64,000 bases of DNA, from the NCBI GenBank assembly GCA_000218745.1, contig GL947595.1:806532-870531 (forward strand), in the 5' to 3' direction. The DNA comes from Prochlorococcus marinus bv. HNLC2. GTDB taxonomy: Bacteria; Cyanobacteriota; Cyanobacteriia; PCC-6307; Cyanobiaceae. Position numbers and translations under genes: made by a program. Shown piece by piece: positions 18,340-28,493 of this stretch (position 1 is the first letter of the stretch; each line of letters starts with the position of its first letter). The notes under the pieces were generated by a model. It had not been told where the DNA came from. It saw only the letters and a program-made list of their open reading frames with translations, and did no database searches.

Positions 18340-19349
18340 ATATTTTCTTTGATTAATTTTTTTAAATTGACTTGTGGCCTCGAACCGATTTTTGTAATTA
18401 TGTGACCTGCACAAATAGAACCAAAAATTCCACAATTTTTCAATGAAAATCCATTAATAAGTCCATTAATAAATCCCCCTGCATAGATATCTCCTGCTCC
18501 AGTAGTATCAATTATTTCTCCAAAGATATGAGGTTTTATTTCTTCAATACTTTGATTATTTATTACCAAAGATCCTTTTTCCCCAAGGGTTACAACACTT
18601 AATTTACATATAGACTTGATATCTTCGATACAATTTTTTAAGTCATCTTTTTCAAAAAGACTTTTTAATTCACTTTCATTACAAAACAGAATATCTACAA
18701 AGTTTTTAATTAATTCTAAGAAACTGTCTCGATGCCTCTCAACGCAAAAAGAATCAGAGAGAGAAAGGATAATTTGAGTATTTGATTCTTTTGCGATTTT
18801 TGCTGCTTCAAGAAAAGCTAATTTTGCTTTTTCAGCATCCCAAAGATATCCTTCAAGATATAGATATTTACTTATTTGAATGGATTTAAAATTTATATTT
18901 TGCTGTTCAAATTCCACAGAGGCACCTAAATAAGTACACATTGTTCTTTGTGCATCTGGCGTAATTAAAATTATAGAGTGGGCACTTTCTTCTATACTTA
19001 TAACTGGCTTCATTTGAAAAATCGTACCGCTAGCTTTGATATCACTAGCGAAAAATTTGCCAAAATTATCATCTTTAACTCTTCCAATAAATTCAACTTT
19101 ATTTCCTAAATTTGCTAAAGCTACAACAGTATTAGCAGCTGATCCTCCAGATACCTTTTTTAAGATATTACATCTATCAAGGATATTTTTTGAACGATTA
19201 ATATCAATTAGATTCATTGATCCTTTCTGGAGATTATTGATTTCTAAAAAATCATCTTCAACATTAACAACGATATCAACGATCGCGTTGCCAATCCCTA
19301 CCAGATCTATAACTTTTTCATCGTTTAATTTTGATGGGTTTTTTTTCAT
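18336..19349 (-). CDS. PfkB-family carbohydrate (ribokinase/adenosine kinase-type) kinase
   Basis: A 337-residue sugar or nucleoside kinase. The first PfkB signature is SGGSAANTVVALANLG, and the second is DTTGAGDIYAGGF at residues 281 onward, where Asp287 is the catalytic base and the Gly-rich turn forms the anion hole. The N-terminal GIGNAIVDIVV is typical of the adenosine kinase-like subgroup. The exact substrate cannot be read from the sequence. It lies 10 bases downstream of purA on the same strand, which hints at purine salvage, but that is inference. Confidence 0.88.
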   Translation of the reverse strand: MKKNPSKLNDEKVIDLVGIGNAIVDIVVNVEDDFLEINNLQKGSMNLIDINRSKNILDRCNILKKVSGGSAANTVVALANLGNKVEFIGRVKDDNFGKFFASDIKASGTIFQMKPVISIEESAHSIILITPDAQRTMCTYLGASVEFEQQNINFKSIQISKYLYLEGYLWDAEKAKLAFLEAAKIAKESNTQIILSLSDSFCVERHRDSFLELIKNFVDILFCNESELKSLFEKDDLKNCIEDIKSICKLSVVTLGEKGSLVINNQSIEEIKPHIFGEIIDTTGAGDIYAGGFINGLINGFSLKNCGIFGSICAGHIITKIGSRPQVNLKKLIKENI

Positions 19350-19358
19350 GAATTTATT

Positions 19359-20750
<1,392 letters not shown>

Positions 20751-21185
20751 TTAACTTTCTCTAAGAACCATTTTCTCAGCGATAGATAATTCCTTATTTA
20801 ACCGCTCTTTAAGATTATCTGGTAAAGGTCTTGTGGCGAAATTTTTATAATGGCCAGCCATAGCGTTTAGTGCGGTTTGCATTGTAGTGAATGATTGAGT
20901 AGTGTTAACCATGCCTCTATTTCTATATCTAGAAATATAGTCTGTTATGACAGATAATGCTTCCTCTCTGACTTCTTCCTTATTAGGCGCATCCTTAGGC
21001 GTATCAATTACTCCCTTTAAAGTTTTAACAACAGAAACTGTGTCTTTCGTGTAATCACCGGTCATATTACTTTTTGCAGCAAAAGCTGGGTATCCTAATA
21101 ATGTGATACTTGTGACGAATGACAGGGTAAATATAAATACTCTATGAAAAATTTTTGAAAGTGATTTAAACATTTTTTTAATCAT
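20751..21185 (-). CDS. psb27: Photosystem II assembly protein Psb27
   Basis: Binds CP43 on the lumenal side of assembling or repairing photosystem II and keeps the oxygen-evolving complex from loading too early. The 144-residue precursor has a basic start, a hydrophobic core and a cleavage-like AFAA site near residues 34-37, then the four-helix Psb27 domain (TGDYTKDTV, ISRYRNRG, YKNFATRPLP). Unlike lipidated cyanobacterial Psb27 proteins, no cysteine is present at the cleavage site. Transcribed downstream of proS. Confidence 0.9.
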   Translation of the reverse strand: MIKKMFKSLSKIFHRVFIFTLSFVTSITLLGYPAFAAKSNMTGDYTKDTVSVVKTLKGVIDTPKDAPNKEEVREEALSVITDYISRYRNRGMVNTTQSFTTMQTALNAMAGHYKNFATRPLPDNLKERLNKELSIAEKMVLRES

Positions 21186-21230
21186 AATGAATTTCTCTTA
21201 ATGATTTTATATTCTTTATTTATTCTAATA

Positions 21231-23015
21231 CTACATTAGTTTTGATTCATTAAGAAATTTTTCTACTAATTCTTTTGATGAAAGTTTAAGTTGGATTTCT
21301 TTTGATCTAGAAATTAATTCCACTTGATTATCAATCGCATCTCTTCCTACAATTATTCTGAAGGGAATTCCTATTAAGTCAGCATCTTTAAATTTAACTC
21401 CTGCTCTTTCATCCCGATCATCAAACAATACATCAATATTATTTTCTTGCATCTCCTTATAAATGCTTAGTGCTAATTTTTCTTGAATGGGGTCTTTTAA
21501 ATTTGTAGCAATTAAAACTACTTTAAAAGGCGAAATTTGAATAGGCCAACAAATCCCATTTTCATCATGATTTTGCTCTATCGCAGCTTGAGCTAATCTA
21601 GACACTCCAATCCCATAACAGCCCATCCATATATTTTCTAAAAGACCCTTTTGATTTGAAAATTTTGCATCTAACTTTTTACTATATTTTTGCCCTAATT
21701 GAAAAATATGCCCAATTTCAATCCCCTTAGCTTCTAATAGTATTTCTGAACTATCTTTATCTAAGTAATCTCCTGCCTTTGAATTCCTTATATCTGCTTC
21801 TATATAGTTATCCCCAATAAATTTCCATGAATTAAAGAATTTATGAAAATCTACCTTGTTAGCACCACTTATAAATTTTGATAAATTATAAGCAGAATGA
21901 TCCACGATTCTTACCCATTTCTTTTCCCAGGAGGAATTTTTTTTGATTAATTGGTCTTTTAAATCTGGGCCAATAAATCCAAGGGGTAATTCATTTAAGT
22001 TTTTCTTTATTTCTAAATCACTTTCGATAATAGAAAGAGTTAGCAAATTAGATTGTTTTGTTTTATCTATTAAGTTAAAAACTTTTACATCATTAATACT
22101 TTGGTCTCCTCTGATACAGAGTAACAAAGGGACTTCAGATTTATCTTCAAATTTTGCTAGGTAAATTATTACTTTGACTATCTGTGAAGGATCAAAGTTA
22201 TTTGTTTTGCAGATGTCTTGAATAGACTTTTGATTTGGAGTATGAATTAAAGATTTTGAAAAATTCTTAAGAGGTTTTTCTTTAGAGGGTAATGATATTG
22301 CTTTTTCAATATTTGCTGAATAGGAACCACTTTTAGTAAAAAGGATAGAATCCTCCCCAGAATCAGCAGTAACCATAAATTCCTTAGAGGCTGCCCCACC
22401 TATAGCCCCACTATCTGCCTCTACGCCTAATGTTTTTAAACCACAGTTTTCAAAAATATTCTCATATGATTTTTCCATGATTTTATAAAAATCAATTAGA
22501 TCCTCTTTAGAACTGTGAAAGGAATAACCATCTTTCATTATAAATTCTCTGCCCCTCATAAGCCCAAAGCGAGGACGTATTTCATCTCTAAATTTTGTTT
22601 GAATTTGGTAGAAACAAAATGGTAATTGCTTATAAGATTTCACTATTTCGGAGGCAATATAGGTAATTACCTCCTCATGAGTGGGCGCCAATCCAAATGA
22701 ACGGTCCTGTCTGTCTTTAAGATTAAACATGATCCCCTCACCTTCTGTATATCCTTCCCATCTCCCTGATTTTTTCCATAATTCTGAGGGATGCAGCTGG
22801 GGCAAAAGTAATTTACTACAACCAATTTTGTTTAATTCCTTTTCTATTATATGCGAGATTTTTTCTATAACTCTTAACATCAATGGCATATATGCATATA
22901 TGCCTGAGCTAACTCTTTTTATAAATCCCCCTTTTAAGAGGAGTTGATGGGAGGTGATTTCTGCTTCTGAGGGAGTATCACGAAGCGTCGCCAGAGGGAA
23001 AGAAGTGACGCGCAT
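21231..23015 (-). CDS. proS: Prolyl-tRNA synthetase
   Basis: Class II aminoacyl-tRNA synthetase of 594 residues, the bacterial type with an editing insertion. Motif 1 (GIYAYMPLMLRV), motif 2 (FRDEIRPRFGLMRGREFIMKDGYSFH) and motif 3 (MGCYGIGVSRLAQA) are complete, and the insertion between motifs 2 and 3 spans roughly residues 220-400. The C-terminal anticodon-binding domain has LFDDRDERAGVKFKDADLIG. Start MRVTSFPLATLRDTPSEAE is typical. Full length and undamaged. Confidence 0.97.
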   Translation of the reverse strand: MRVTSFPLATLRDTPSEAEITSHQLLLKGGFIKRVSSGIYAYMPLMLRVIEKISHIIEKELNKIGCSKLLLPQLHPSELWKKSGRWEGYTEGEGIMFNLKDRQDRSFGLAPTHEEVITYIASEIVKSYKQLPFCFYQIQTKFRDEIRPRFGLMRGREFIMKDGYSFHSSKEDLIDFYKIMEKSYENIFENCGLKTLGVEADSGAIGGAASKEFMVTADSGEDSILFTKSGSYSANIEKAISLPSKEKPLKNFSKSLIHTPNQKSIQDICKTNNFDPSQIVKVIIYLAKFEDKSEVPLLLCIRGDQSINDVKVFNLIDKTKQSNLLTLSIIESDLEIKKNLNELPLGFIGPDLKDQLIKKNSSWEKKWVRIVDHSAYNLSKFISGANKVDFHKFFNSWKFIGDNYIEADIRNSKAGDYLDKDSSEILLEAKGIEIGHIFQLGQKYSKKLDAKFSNQKGLLENIWMGCYGIGVSRLAQAAIEQNHDENGICWPIQISPFKVVLIATNLKDPIQEKLALSIYKEMQENNIDVLFDDRDERAGVKFKDADLIGIPFRIIVGRDAIDNQVELISRSKEIQLKLSSKELVEKFLNESKLM

Positions 23016-23187
23016 CTTTTGAAAAATAATTACAACAATCTTAACAATCTATGTTTAAAAATTTTAAAGTGTCTTGAGTCCCTGAAGCCATGTAGTTTTG
23101 CTCTTAGCAATCTGCTATTTTCTTCAATAAATAAATTAATCCAATTTGGAAAAAATTTAATTATCTACAACAAAGAATTTGAAAATC

Positions 23188-23538
23188 ATGGAAAGTTTAG
23201 ATGAAAATATTTCTAGTTCGGAAGAGTTAGTAGGTATTGATGAAGTACAAAAGTTTCTTAATAGATCAAGAGCTTCTGTTTATAGATATACCAATACTGA
23301 TGTTAGAAATCTGAACCCTAATTTTAATCCTAGAAAACTAAATCCTGAGTACAGAAGTGATCAAAAGGAACCTTTGCGTTTTCATCCTAATGAAATTGCA
23401 AGGTTTGCAAAGGATATCTTAAGAATTAAAGAGGTTACTGTTGAGGTTTTCAATTCTCCATCATCTGCGGCTCAAAATGTTTTAGTGCAAATTTTGCAGG
23501 AACTTAAAGATATAAAGGCTTTACTAGAAAAAAATTAA
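23188..23538 (+). CDS. Conserved hypothetical protein with helix-turn-helix-like N-terminus
   Basis: A 116-residue protein. Residues 15-35 (GIDEVQKFLNRSRASVYRYT) resemble the first helices of an Xre/MerR-like or resolvase-type DNA-binding domain, and the C-terminus is a helical, possibly oligomerising segment (LVQILQELKDIKALLEKN). No catalytic motif is seen. ATG 23188 is a better start than the upstream TTG at 23179. It lies between divergent proS and a small membrane protein upstream of ppa. DNA binding is inference from the pattern only. Confidence 0.6.
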   Translation: MESLDENISSSEELVGIDEVQKFLNRSRASVYRYTNTDVRNLNPNFNPRKLNPEYRSDQKEPLRFHPNEIARFAKDILRIKEVTVEVFNSPSSAAQNVLVQILQELKDIKALLEKN

Positions 23539-23640
23539 TCTGACTTAAAAAGAAGTAAAAATAATTTTGATTTATTTTCACCTTGATTGTAGGATATATT
23601 TATTAAGCAAAACTTAATTTTCCAAAGTAAGATTAAGCTC

Positions 23641-23895
23641 TTGATTGATACTATTCCAAAGCAATCTGCAAAAAGAGAAACGGATCAATCCTTATCCCCA
23701 GTTTCTAATAAAGAAGAAAAAGGGAGGGAGGATGAAGATCCTTTAAGTTTGCTGGATGCGTCAATAACAATTCTTGGCATTATCCTGGCTATCCTTACTA
23801 TCTCTTTGCCTGCAATAAGTGTATTGCTTGAACGCCCTTTCCCTCAGAATAAAGGTGCTGAAATTAATCAATTTTTAAAAAAAGATGGATATTAG
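23641..23895 (+). CDS. Small single-span membrane protein, hypothetical
   Basis: An 84-residue frame from TTG 23641. The first 38 residues are hydrophilic and charged (KEEKGREDEDPLS), followed by one strong transmembrane helix (residues 43-63, ITILGIILAILTISLPAI) and a short basic tail ending KKDGY. Its end overlaps the ppa-like start by 11 bases, suggesting translational coupling. I do not recognise a family; no other start codon fits. Confidence 0.55.
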   Translation: MIDTIPKQSAKRETDQSLSPVSNKEEKGREDEDPLSLLDASITILGIILAILTISLPAISVLLERPFPQNKGAEINQFLKKDGY

Positions 23896-24433
23896 TTTGA
23901 TCCCTCCATCACCAATGAAAGGAGTTGTTAATTTAGTTGTAGAGATTCCTGCTGGGAGTAGAAATAAGTATGAATATTGCCCTGAGGCTGGAATTATGGT
24001 TTTAGATAGAGTTCTTCATTCTTCCGTAAGATATCCATTTGACTATGGTTTTATTCCAAATACACTTGCAGATGATGGTGCTCCTTTAGATGCAATGATA
24101 ATAATGGATGAGCCTACTTTCGCCGGATGTATGATTAAGGCTAGACCAATAGGTGTTTTAGATATGCATGATTGTGGTGAATATGATGGCAAATTATTAT
24201 GTGTCCCAATTGCTAATCAAAGACAAAATGGGATAGTAAGTATTAAACAAATTGCATCTAATCAATTAGAAGATGTTGCTGAATTTTTTAGAACTAGTAA
24301 AGGTCTTGAGGGGAGAACAGTTCAAATTGATGGATGGAGAGATTACGATGCAGTAGAGCAACTCATTAAAAAGTGTTCAAAAGTTAAAAAGAAAACATTT
24401 AAGGTTCTAAAAAAATCCAAGGCACTAAATTAA
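23885..24433 (+). CDS. ppa: Family I pyrophosphatase homologue, active site degenerate
   Basis: By overall sequence this 182-residue protein is the orthologue of the usual cyanobacterial soluble pyrophosphatase (VEIPAGSRNKYEY, LDRVLHSSVRYPFDYGFIPNTL). The signature that should read D-G-D-P-L-D is D-G-A-P-L-D, with Ala66 in place of an essential metal-binding Asp. By my alignment with the E. coli enzyme the Glu of the second metal cluster is Cys (MHDCGEYDGK) and the Tyr of YK is Ser (RTSKGLE). Catalysis is probably weak or lost; the intact enzyme at 8611-9198 may serve instead. Codon use and length are normal, so it is not a decaying pseudogene. Confidence 0.85.
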   Translation: MDISLIPPSPMKGVVNLVVEIPAGSRNKYEYCPEAGIMVLDRVLHSSVRYPFDYGFIPNTLADDGAPLDAMIIMDEPTFAGCMIKARPIGVLDMHDCGEYDGKLLCVPIANQRQNGIVSIKQIASNQLEDVAEFFRTSKGLEGRTVQIDGWRDYDAVEQLIKKCSKVKKKTFKVLKKSKALN

Positions 24434-24463
24434 TTCAAAACAAAACTCTAGTATAAATTATTG

Positions 24464-25132
24464 ATGAATAAAAATTTTATAAATATCTTTAATGAATGGT
24501 TCCCTCTATTATTAATAGCCACGCTTATAACTTCCTGTAGATCCTTTGTTGCCGAGCCTAGATACATACCCTCGGGTTCAATGTTACCTGAATTACAAAT
24601 TAACGATAGATTAATTATAGAGAAATATTCGAGGAGATATCAAAACCCAAAAAGGGGAGAAATTGTTGTATTTAATTCACCTTTTGCATTTGATAAGGAG
24701 CTTTTACTTTTAAGATCAAAACCTTTGCCTAAAAAAGCTTATTGTTTCTTTATGTCATTTCCCCCAATGTCGATAATACCAGGATTAAGAGATCCTGCTT
24801 GTGATGCATACATAAAAAGAGTAGTCGCTTTGCCTGGAGAGATTGTGAGAGTAAATAAATTTGGGGAAGTATTTATTAATAATAATAGACTTGATGAACC
24901 TTATATATCTAATTTTTGCAAAGGATTATTTTTTGAAGATTGTGGTTCCTTTGATAATGTAATCGTTCCCCAAAATAATTATCTTGTTTTAGGAGATAAT
25001 AGATCAAATAGTTGGGATGGAAGATATTGGCCAGGGGGCAAATTTCTGGATAAGAAACAAATAATTGGTAAAGCTTTATATAGATTTTGGCCATTCAATA
25101 ATATGGGCACTTTTAATATTCCAGGTGAATAA
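24464..25132 (+). CDS. lepB: Signal peptidase I
   Basis: Membrane-bound serine/lysine protease that removes signal peptides. One N-terminal transmembrane helix (about residues 11-25) precedes the catalytic motif PSGSM with Ser39, the Lys118 of YIKRVVALPGE, and the C-terminal GDNRSNSWDGRYWG-like box. The 222-residue length is normal for cyanobacterial LepB, and an insertion with two cysteines (AYCFF, DPACDAY) lies between the boxes. ATG 24464 is taken rather than the adjacent TTG. Confidence 0.94.
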   Translation: MNKNFINIFNEWFPLLLIATLITSCRSFVAEPRYIPSGSMLPELQINDRLIIEKYSRRYQNPKRGEIVVFNSPFAFDKELLLLRSKPLPKKAYCFFMSFPPMSIIPGLRDPACDAYIKRVVALPGEIVRVNKFGEVFINNNRLDEPYISNFCKGLFFEDCGSFDNVIVPQNNYLVLGDNRSNSWDGRYWPGGKFLDKKQIIGKALYRFWPFNNMGTFNIPGE

Positions 25133-25169
25133 TTAGTCCTTATTATTTAATATTTAAAACCATTATTTA

Positions 25170-26498
25170 CTAAAGAGCGCCAGAAGCTGTTGAATCTAAA
25201 ATATTACCCAAATGTGTAGTAATATTTAATGCGCTTAAAACGCTATCTTTCTCTGGATCATCAAAAATATCAATAACAGTTATACCCCCATTTCCTTGCT
25301 TTATCGTCCATATTTGTGAATAAGATAATCCCAATATATTACAGATAAGAGTTTTGTTAACAGCATCATGTGCAACAACTAATGTAATATCATTTTTATT
25401 TTGATTTTTGCAAATATTTTGCCAGGCATTTAGCGATCTTTTAGAGACATCTTCAATTGATTCACCTTCTGGCATAATTACATTTTCTGGTTCTTGATGC
25501 CATTTATTAAGCATTTCTGGCCATGTGGTTTTAATTTCTTTTTCTAATTTACCTTCCCAAAGACCGTGACTTATTTCTGATAATTCATCAATTTTTAAAA
25601 TACTTAGATTACTCTTTTTTCCTAGAATTATTTTTGCTGTTTCTAAGGGTCTACTCATTGAACTGGAATAAGCCTTATTAAAATCTATTGATTTCAGATA
25701 GTTTGAAGCTTTTTGGGCTTGATTTTTGCCTGTCTCATTTAGTGGAATGTCAATCTGACCTTGAAATCGTCCCTCTTTATTCCAGTCGGTTTCGCCATGC
25801 CTCACTAGTATTATTCTTGAATCCCCAATAGGTTTAGGTATGTTTATATTTAAGTGGGATGTTTGATTCAGACACTCAATTTGAGTTTTTAAAGATTGAT
25901 TGGTTTTTGAAAGATTTAAAATTGAAATAGATGCATTATCTAGTTTGATTTTTCTAAATCCTTTATTTGGTTTATTAATTAAATGAAGTATTAAACATCT
26001 TAAGATTGCATTATGAGCAATTATTAATATATTTTTATTTTCACAATTACTATTTTTATTAGTTATTGCATCAATAAATTTTTTGGCTTGAATGAATAAT
26101 TCCTTAATAGGTTCATAATGAGTTTCATCATCTCTTTTTATTGATAAATTTTCTGGATTACTTTTCCAAATTTGGTATTCACTTTTAAATCTCTCTTTGA
26201 TTTCTGTCGTTTTCAATCCTGACCAATTAGCAAGATCAACTTCTAATAAATTTTGATCATATTGAATTTCTACGTTTTTATTTAAATGCTTCTCTATGGT
26301 TTTTGCGGTTTCCGAAGCTCTTACTAAAGGAGAAGAATAAATCTTATCAATATTTACTTGATTTAATATTTCCCCAGTTAATTTTGCTTGATAATAACCC
26401 TCCTCAGTAAGGTAAGATTCGTCTGTTCTCCCTTGTATTAATCCTTTAGCATTGAAACTGCTTAAACCATGTCTTACAAAAAACAAACGTAGGACCAT
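25170..26498 (-). CDS. Tandem two-domain phosphoglycerate mutase-like (histidine phosphatase) protein
   Basis: Two complete histidine-phosphatase domains in one 442-residue chain. Domain 1 starts LFFVRHGLSSFNAKG near residue 4 and has its second catalytic His in LIIAHNAILR; domain 2 starts IILVRHGETDWNKEGRFQG near residue 217 and has TLVVAHDAVNK. Both keep RHG and the second His, so both could be active. The substrate is unknown; cofactor-dependent mutase, phosphoserine phosphatase and 2-carboxyarabinitol-1-phosphate phosphatase-like roles are possibilities. ATG 26498 (MVLRLFFVRHG) fits better than the longer frame. Confidence 0.82.
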   Translation of the reverse strand: MVLRLFFVRHGLSSFNAKGLIQGRTDESYLTEEGYYQAKLTGEILNQVNIDKIYSSPLVRASETAKTIEKHLNKNVEIQYDQNLLEVDLANWSGLKTTEIKERFKSEYQIWKSNPENLSIKRDDETHYEPIKELFIQAKKFIDAITNKNSNCENKNILIIAHNAILRCLILHLINKPNKGFRKIKLDNASISILNLSKTNQSLKTQIECLNQTSHLNINIPKPIGDSRIILVRHGETDWNKEGRFQGQIDIPLNETGKNQAQKASNYLKSIDFNKAYSSSMSRPLETAKIILGKKSNLSILKIDELSEISHGLWEGKLEKEIKTTWPEMLNKWHQEPENVIMPEGESIEDVSKRSLNAWQNICKNQNKNDITLVVAHDAVNKTLICNILGLSYSQIWTIKQGNGGITVIDIFDDPEKDSVLSALNITTHLGNILDSTASGAL

Positions 26499-26606
26499 TC
26501 TTAAATATTTACTCAATAGTCTAATCATCTCATGGAGTGATTAAAATAGATATACTAAAACTCAAAAAGCTAAAAATAGTCTAGTTTTAAATAATAGCCT
26601 TCCTTT

Positions 26607-27959
26607 ATGAAAAAGCAGATGCCTAAACAAAAAATAATTTTAGCTATTATTTCATTAGTTATTACTTTTTTTGTCTGGCAGCAAGGACTTAAAGATAGCC
26701 TAGAAAGACCTTCAGTGGTTTTTGATATTTCTCAAAAGGAAATAGAAATTACAGAGCTTGCTTTACCCTCTATACCCAAGGATTTAAAAAAATTATTTAG
26801 TAATAATCCATCCGATGATATGCGTTTTGCATTATCAAAAGTTGGGTTTGAGAAATTGACAGATCGAAGTAGATTGATATCAATAATTTTAAGGAGGGAA
26901 AGTGACGAAATAAATAATGAATTAGTTAATCAATTTGATAATGAAATATATAAAGATGCAATTGAAAATATAATAAAAGGTAATTTAGATGATTCATTTA
27001 AACCAAGTGAAGAATTCTTTTATCAATTTAGAAATGACAGATATCTTTACCATCTTTTAAGTAAAAATTTTGGATATGACGAAACACAATTTATTCCCTT
27101 AAGAACATCTCAAATAATGTTTTTAAAGCTAATTATTATTCGTTTAATTCCTTTATTAACAATCCTAATTGGTTCATCATTATTACTTAAAAACCTTTGG
27201 AATTTATTAAAGTCAAAATCAATACAGTGGAAGGAATTTACTCCATTAAAACTTGATTTAATTGATATGGTTTTATTGATTTCTGGTGGTTTTGTAGTAC
27301 TTGGAGAAGTATTTTCTCCTCTATTATCCATAACAATTATTGATTTTTTTTCAAAGGATTTATCACCTGAGATATCGCAGTCTTTAAAAATATTTTTTGG
27401 CTATATTTTCATGGCATTACCTCCTTTATTCATAGTCTTTAAGCAAATAAAATCTATTGATAAAGAATTTATTTTTAAAAAAGACTATTTTCAATTTAAC
27501 TTTAAACCAATTTCTAAAGGTCTTTTAGATGGTATTAGAGGTTGGCTAATGATAATACCAATTGTATTATTAACTTCTTTAATAATGAATTATTTTATTG
27601 AAAATCAAATGGGGAGTAACCCTCTTCTCGAAATAGTTTTGAATAATAATAATTATTTTGCTTTTTTAATATTATTTATAACAACGACACTTCTAGCTCC
27701 AATTTTTGAAGAAATTATATTTAGAGGCGTATTACTGCCCATTTTATCAAGGGATTTTGGGAAGATAATTGGAATAGTATTTTCATCATTTATATTTGCT
27801 CTAGCTCACTTAAGTTTTAGTGAATTTCCTCCTCTTTTTATTTTAGGTATTGGACTCGCATGCACAAGACTAATATCAGGAAGATTAATATCATCAGTTG
27901 TTATGCATTCTTTGTGGAATGGATTAACTTTCTTAAATTTATTTTTATTAAGAACTTAA
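26607..27959 (+). CDS. CPBP family intramembrane metalloprotease (CAAX protease-like)
   Basis: A 450-residue multi-span protein. After an N-terminal anchor and a soluble region of about 150 residues come several transmembrane helices and the CPBP/Abi motifs: EEIIFRG (Glu-Glu and Arg), FALAH and SVVMHSLWN, which supply the glutamates and histidines of the active site. In plants relatives work in plastid membranes; substrates in cyanobacteria are unknown. It starts the strand switch after the divergent phosphatase gene. Confidence 0.85.
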   Translation: MKKQMPKQKIILAIISLVITFFVWQQGLKDSLERPSVVFDISQKEIEITELALPSIPKDLKKLFSNNPSDDMRFALSKVGFEKLTDRSRLISIILRRESDEINNELVNQFDNEIYKDAIENIIKGNLDDSFKPSEEFFYQFRNDRYLYHLLSKNFGYDETQFIPLRTSQIMFLKLIIIRLIPLLTILIGSSLLLKNLWNLLKSKSIQWKEFTPLKLDLIDMVLLISGGFVVLGEVFSPLLSITIIDFFSKDLSPEISQSLKIFFGYIFMALPPLFIVFKQIKSIDKEFIFKKDYFQFNFKPISKGLLDGIRGWLMIIPIVLLTSLIMNYFIENQMGSNPLLEIVLNNNNYFAFLILFITTTLLAPIFEEIIFRGVLLPILSRDFGKIIGIVFSSFIFALAHLSFSEFPPLFILGIGLACTRLISGRLISSVVMHSLWNGLTFLNLFLLRT

Positions 27960-27980
27960 TTTATATTTATTTTTAGCTTG

Positions 27981-28007
27981 CAAATAAATGTTAAAAGTGT
28001 TTATTTG
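27981..28007 (+). terminator. AT-rich hairpin after the CPBP protease gene
   Basis: CAAATAAA (27981-27988) pairs with TTTATTTG (28000-28007) around an 11-base loop, just after the stop at 27959. The stem has only two G-C pairs and no long T-run, so it is at best a weak terminator or processing site. Confidence 0.3.
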
Positions 28008-28043
28008 ATTTATTGATAATTTTAAGAATAATAAATTTCGGTA

Positions 28044-28481
28044 ATGAGATCTTTTGAACCAAGAACTTCAAAAACTATTTCAAATAGAAAAGATTTTCAT
28101 AATAAAAATTTTAAAAAATTTAATATTCAATCAAAACTTTTAACTTTAAATATTTCTCATAAAATTTTAGATTATCTTAATTTGTCATTATTTTGTTTAA
28201 TAACTATTTATTCTTTTATAGCTTTTAATAGTCAAAGGGAGTGGACAGAATTATACTCTTCGATAATGGAGATGAGATTAATAAATAATGATCTCAATGG
28301 ATACATTTCAAAAACAGAAGAGTATTTTTTAAATGAAGTTGATATGAAAGATCAATTTAAAAAAGCCACCTCAAAGGATTTGATTTATCTAAAAAAACCA
28401 TCGGAAATATTAAATCGTAAATTTTTATTTTCAGATTTTCTAGATGGACTTCAGGACGGCAAATATCAAAGAGGATATTAA
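28044..28481 (+). CDS. Single-span protein upstream of ftsI, FtsL-like candidate
   Basis: A 145-residue protein with a basic cytoplasmic N-terminus (about 45 residues), one transmembrane helix near residues 48-66 (LSLFCLITIYSFIAF) and a helical extracytoplasmic part (EWTELYSSIMEMRLINNDLNGYI). The gene lies 12 bases before ftsI, where ftsL sits in most bacteria, and the size and topology fit FtsL. There is no strong sequence match that I can claim. Conserved hypothetical is the safe name; FtsL-like is inference from position and topology. Confidence 0.6.
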   Translation: MRSFEPRTSKTISNRKDFHNKNFKKFNIQSKLLTLNISHKILDYLNLSLFCLITIYSFIAFNSQREWTELYSSIMEMRLINNDLNGYISKTEEYFLNEVDMKDQFKKATSKDLIYLKKPSEILNRKFLFSDFLDGLQDGKYQRGY

Positions 28482-28493
28482 TTCAACAACTAT

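Noticed and set aside
23019-23204. 61-residue frame between proS and the next gene
   Set aside because: Overlaps the start of the better-supported gene at 23188, has no domain and no clear ribosome site.
27981-28007. Strong terminator after the CPBP gene
   Set aside because: Stem has only two G-C pairs and no T-run, so it is listed with low confidence only.
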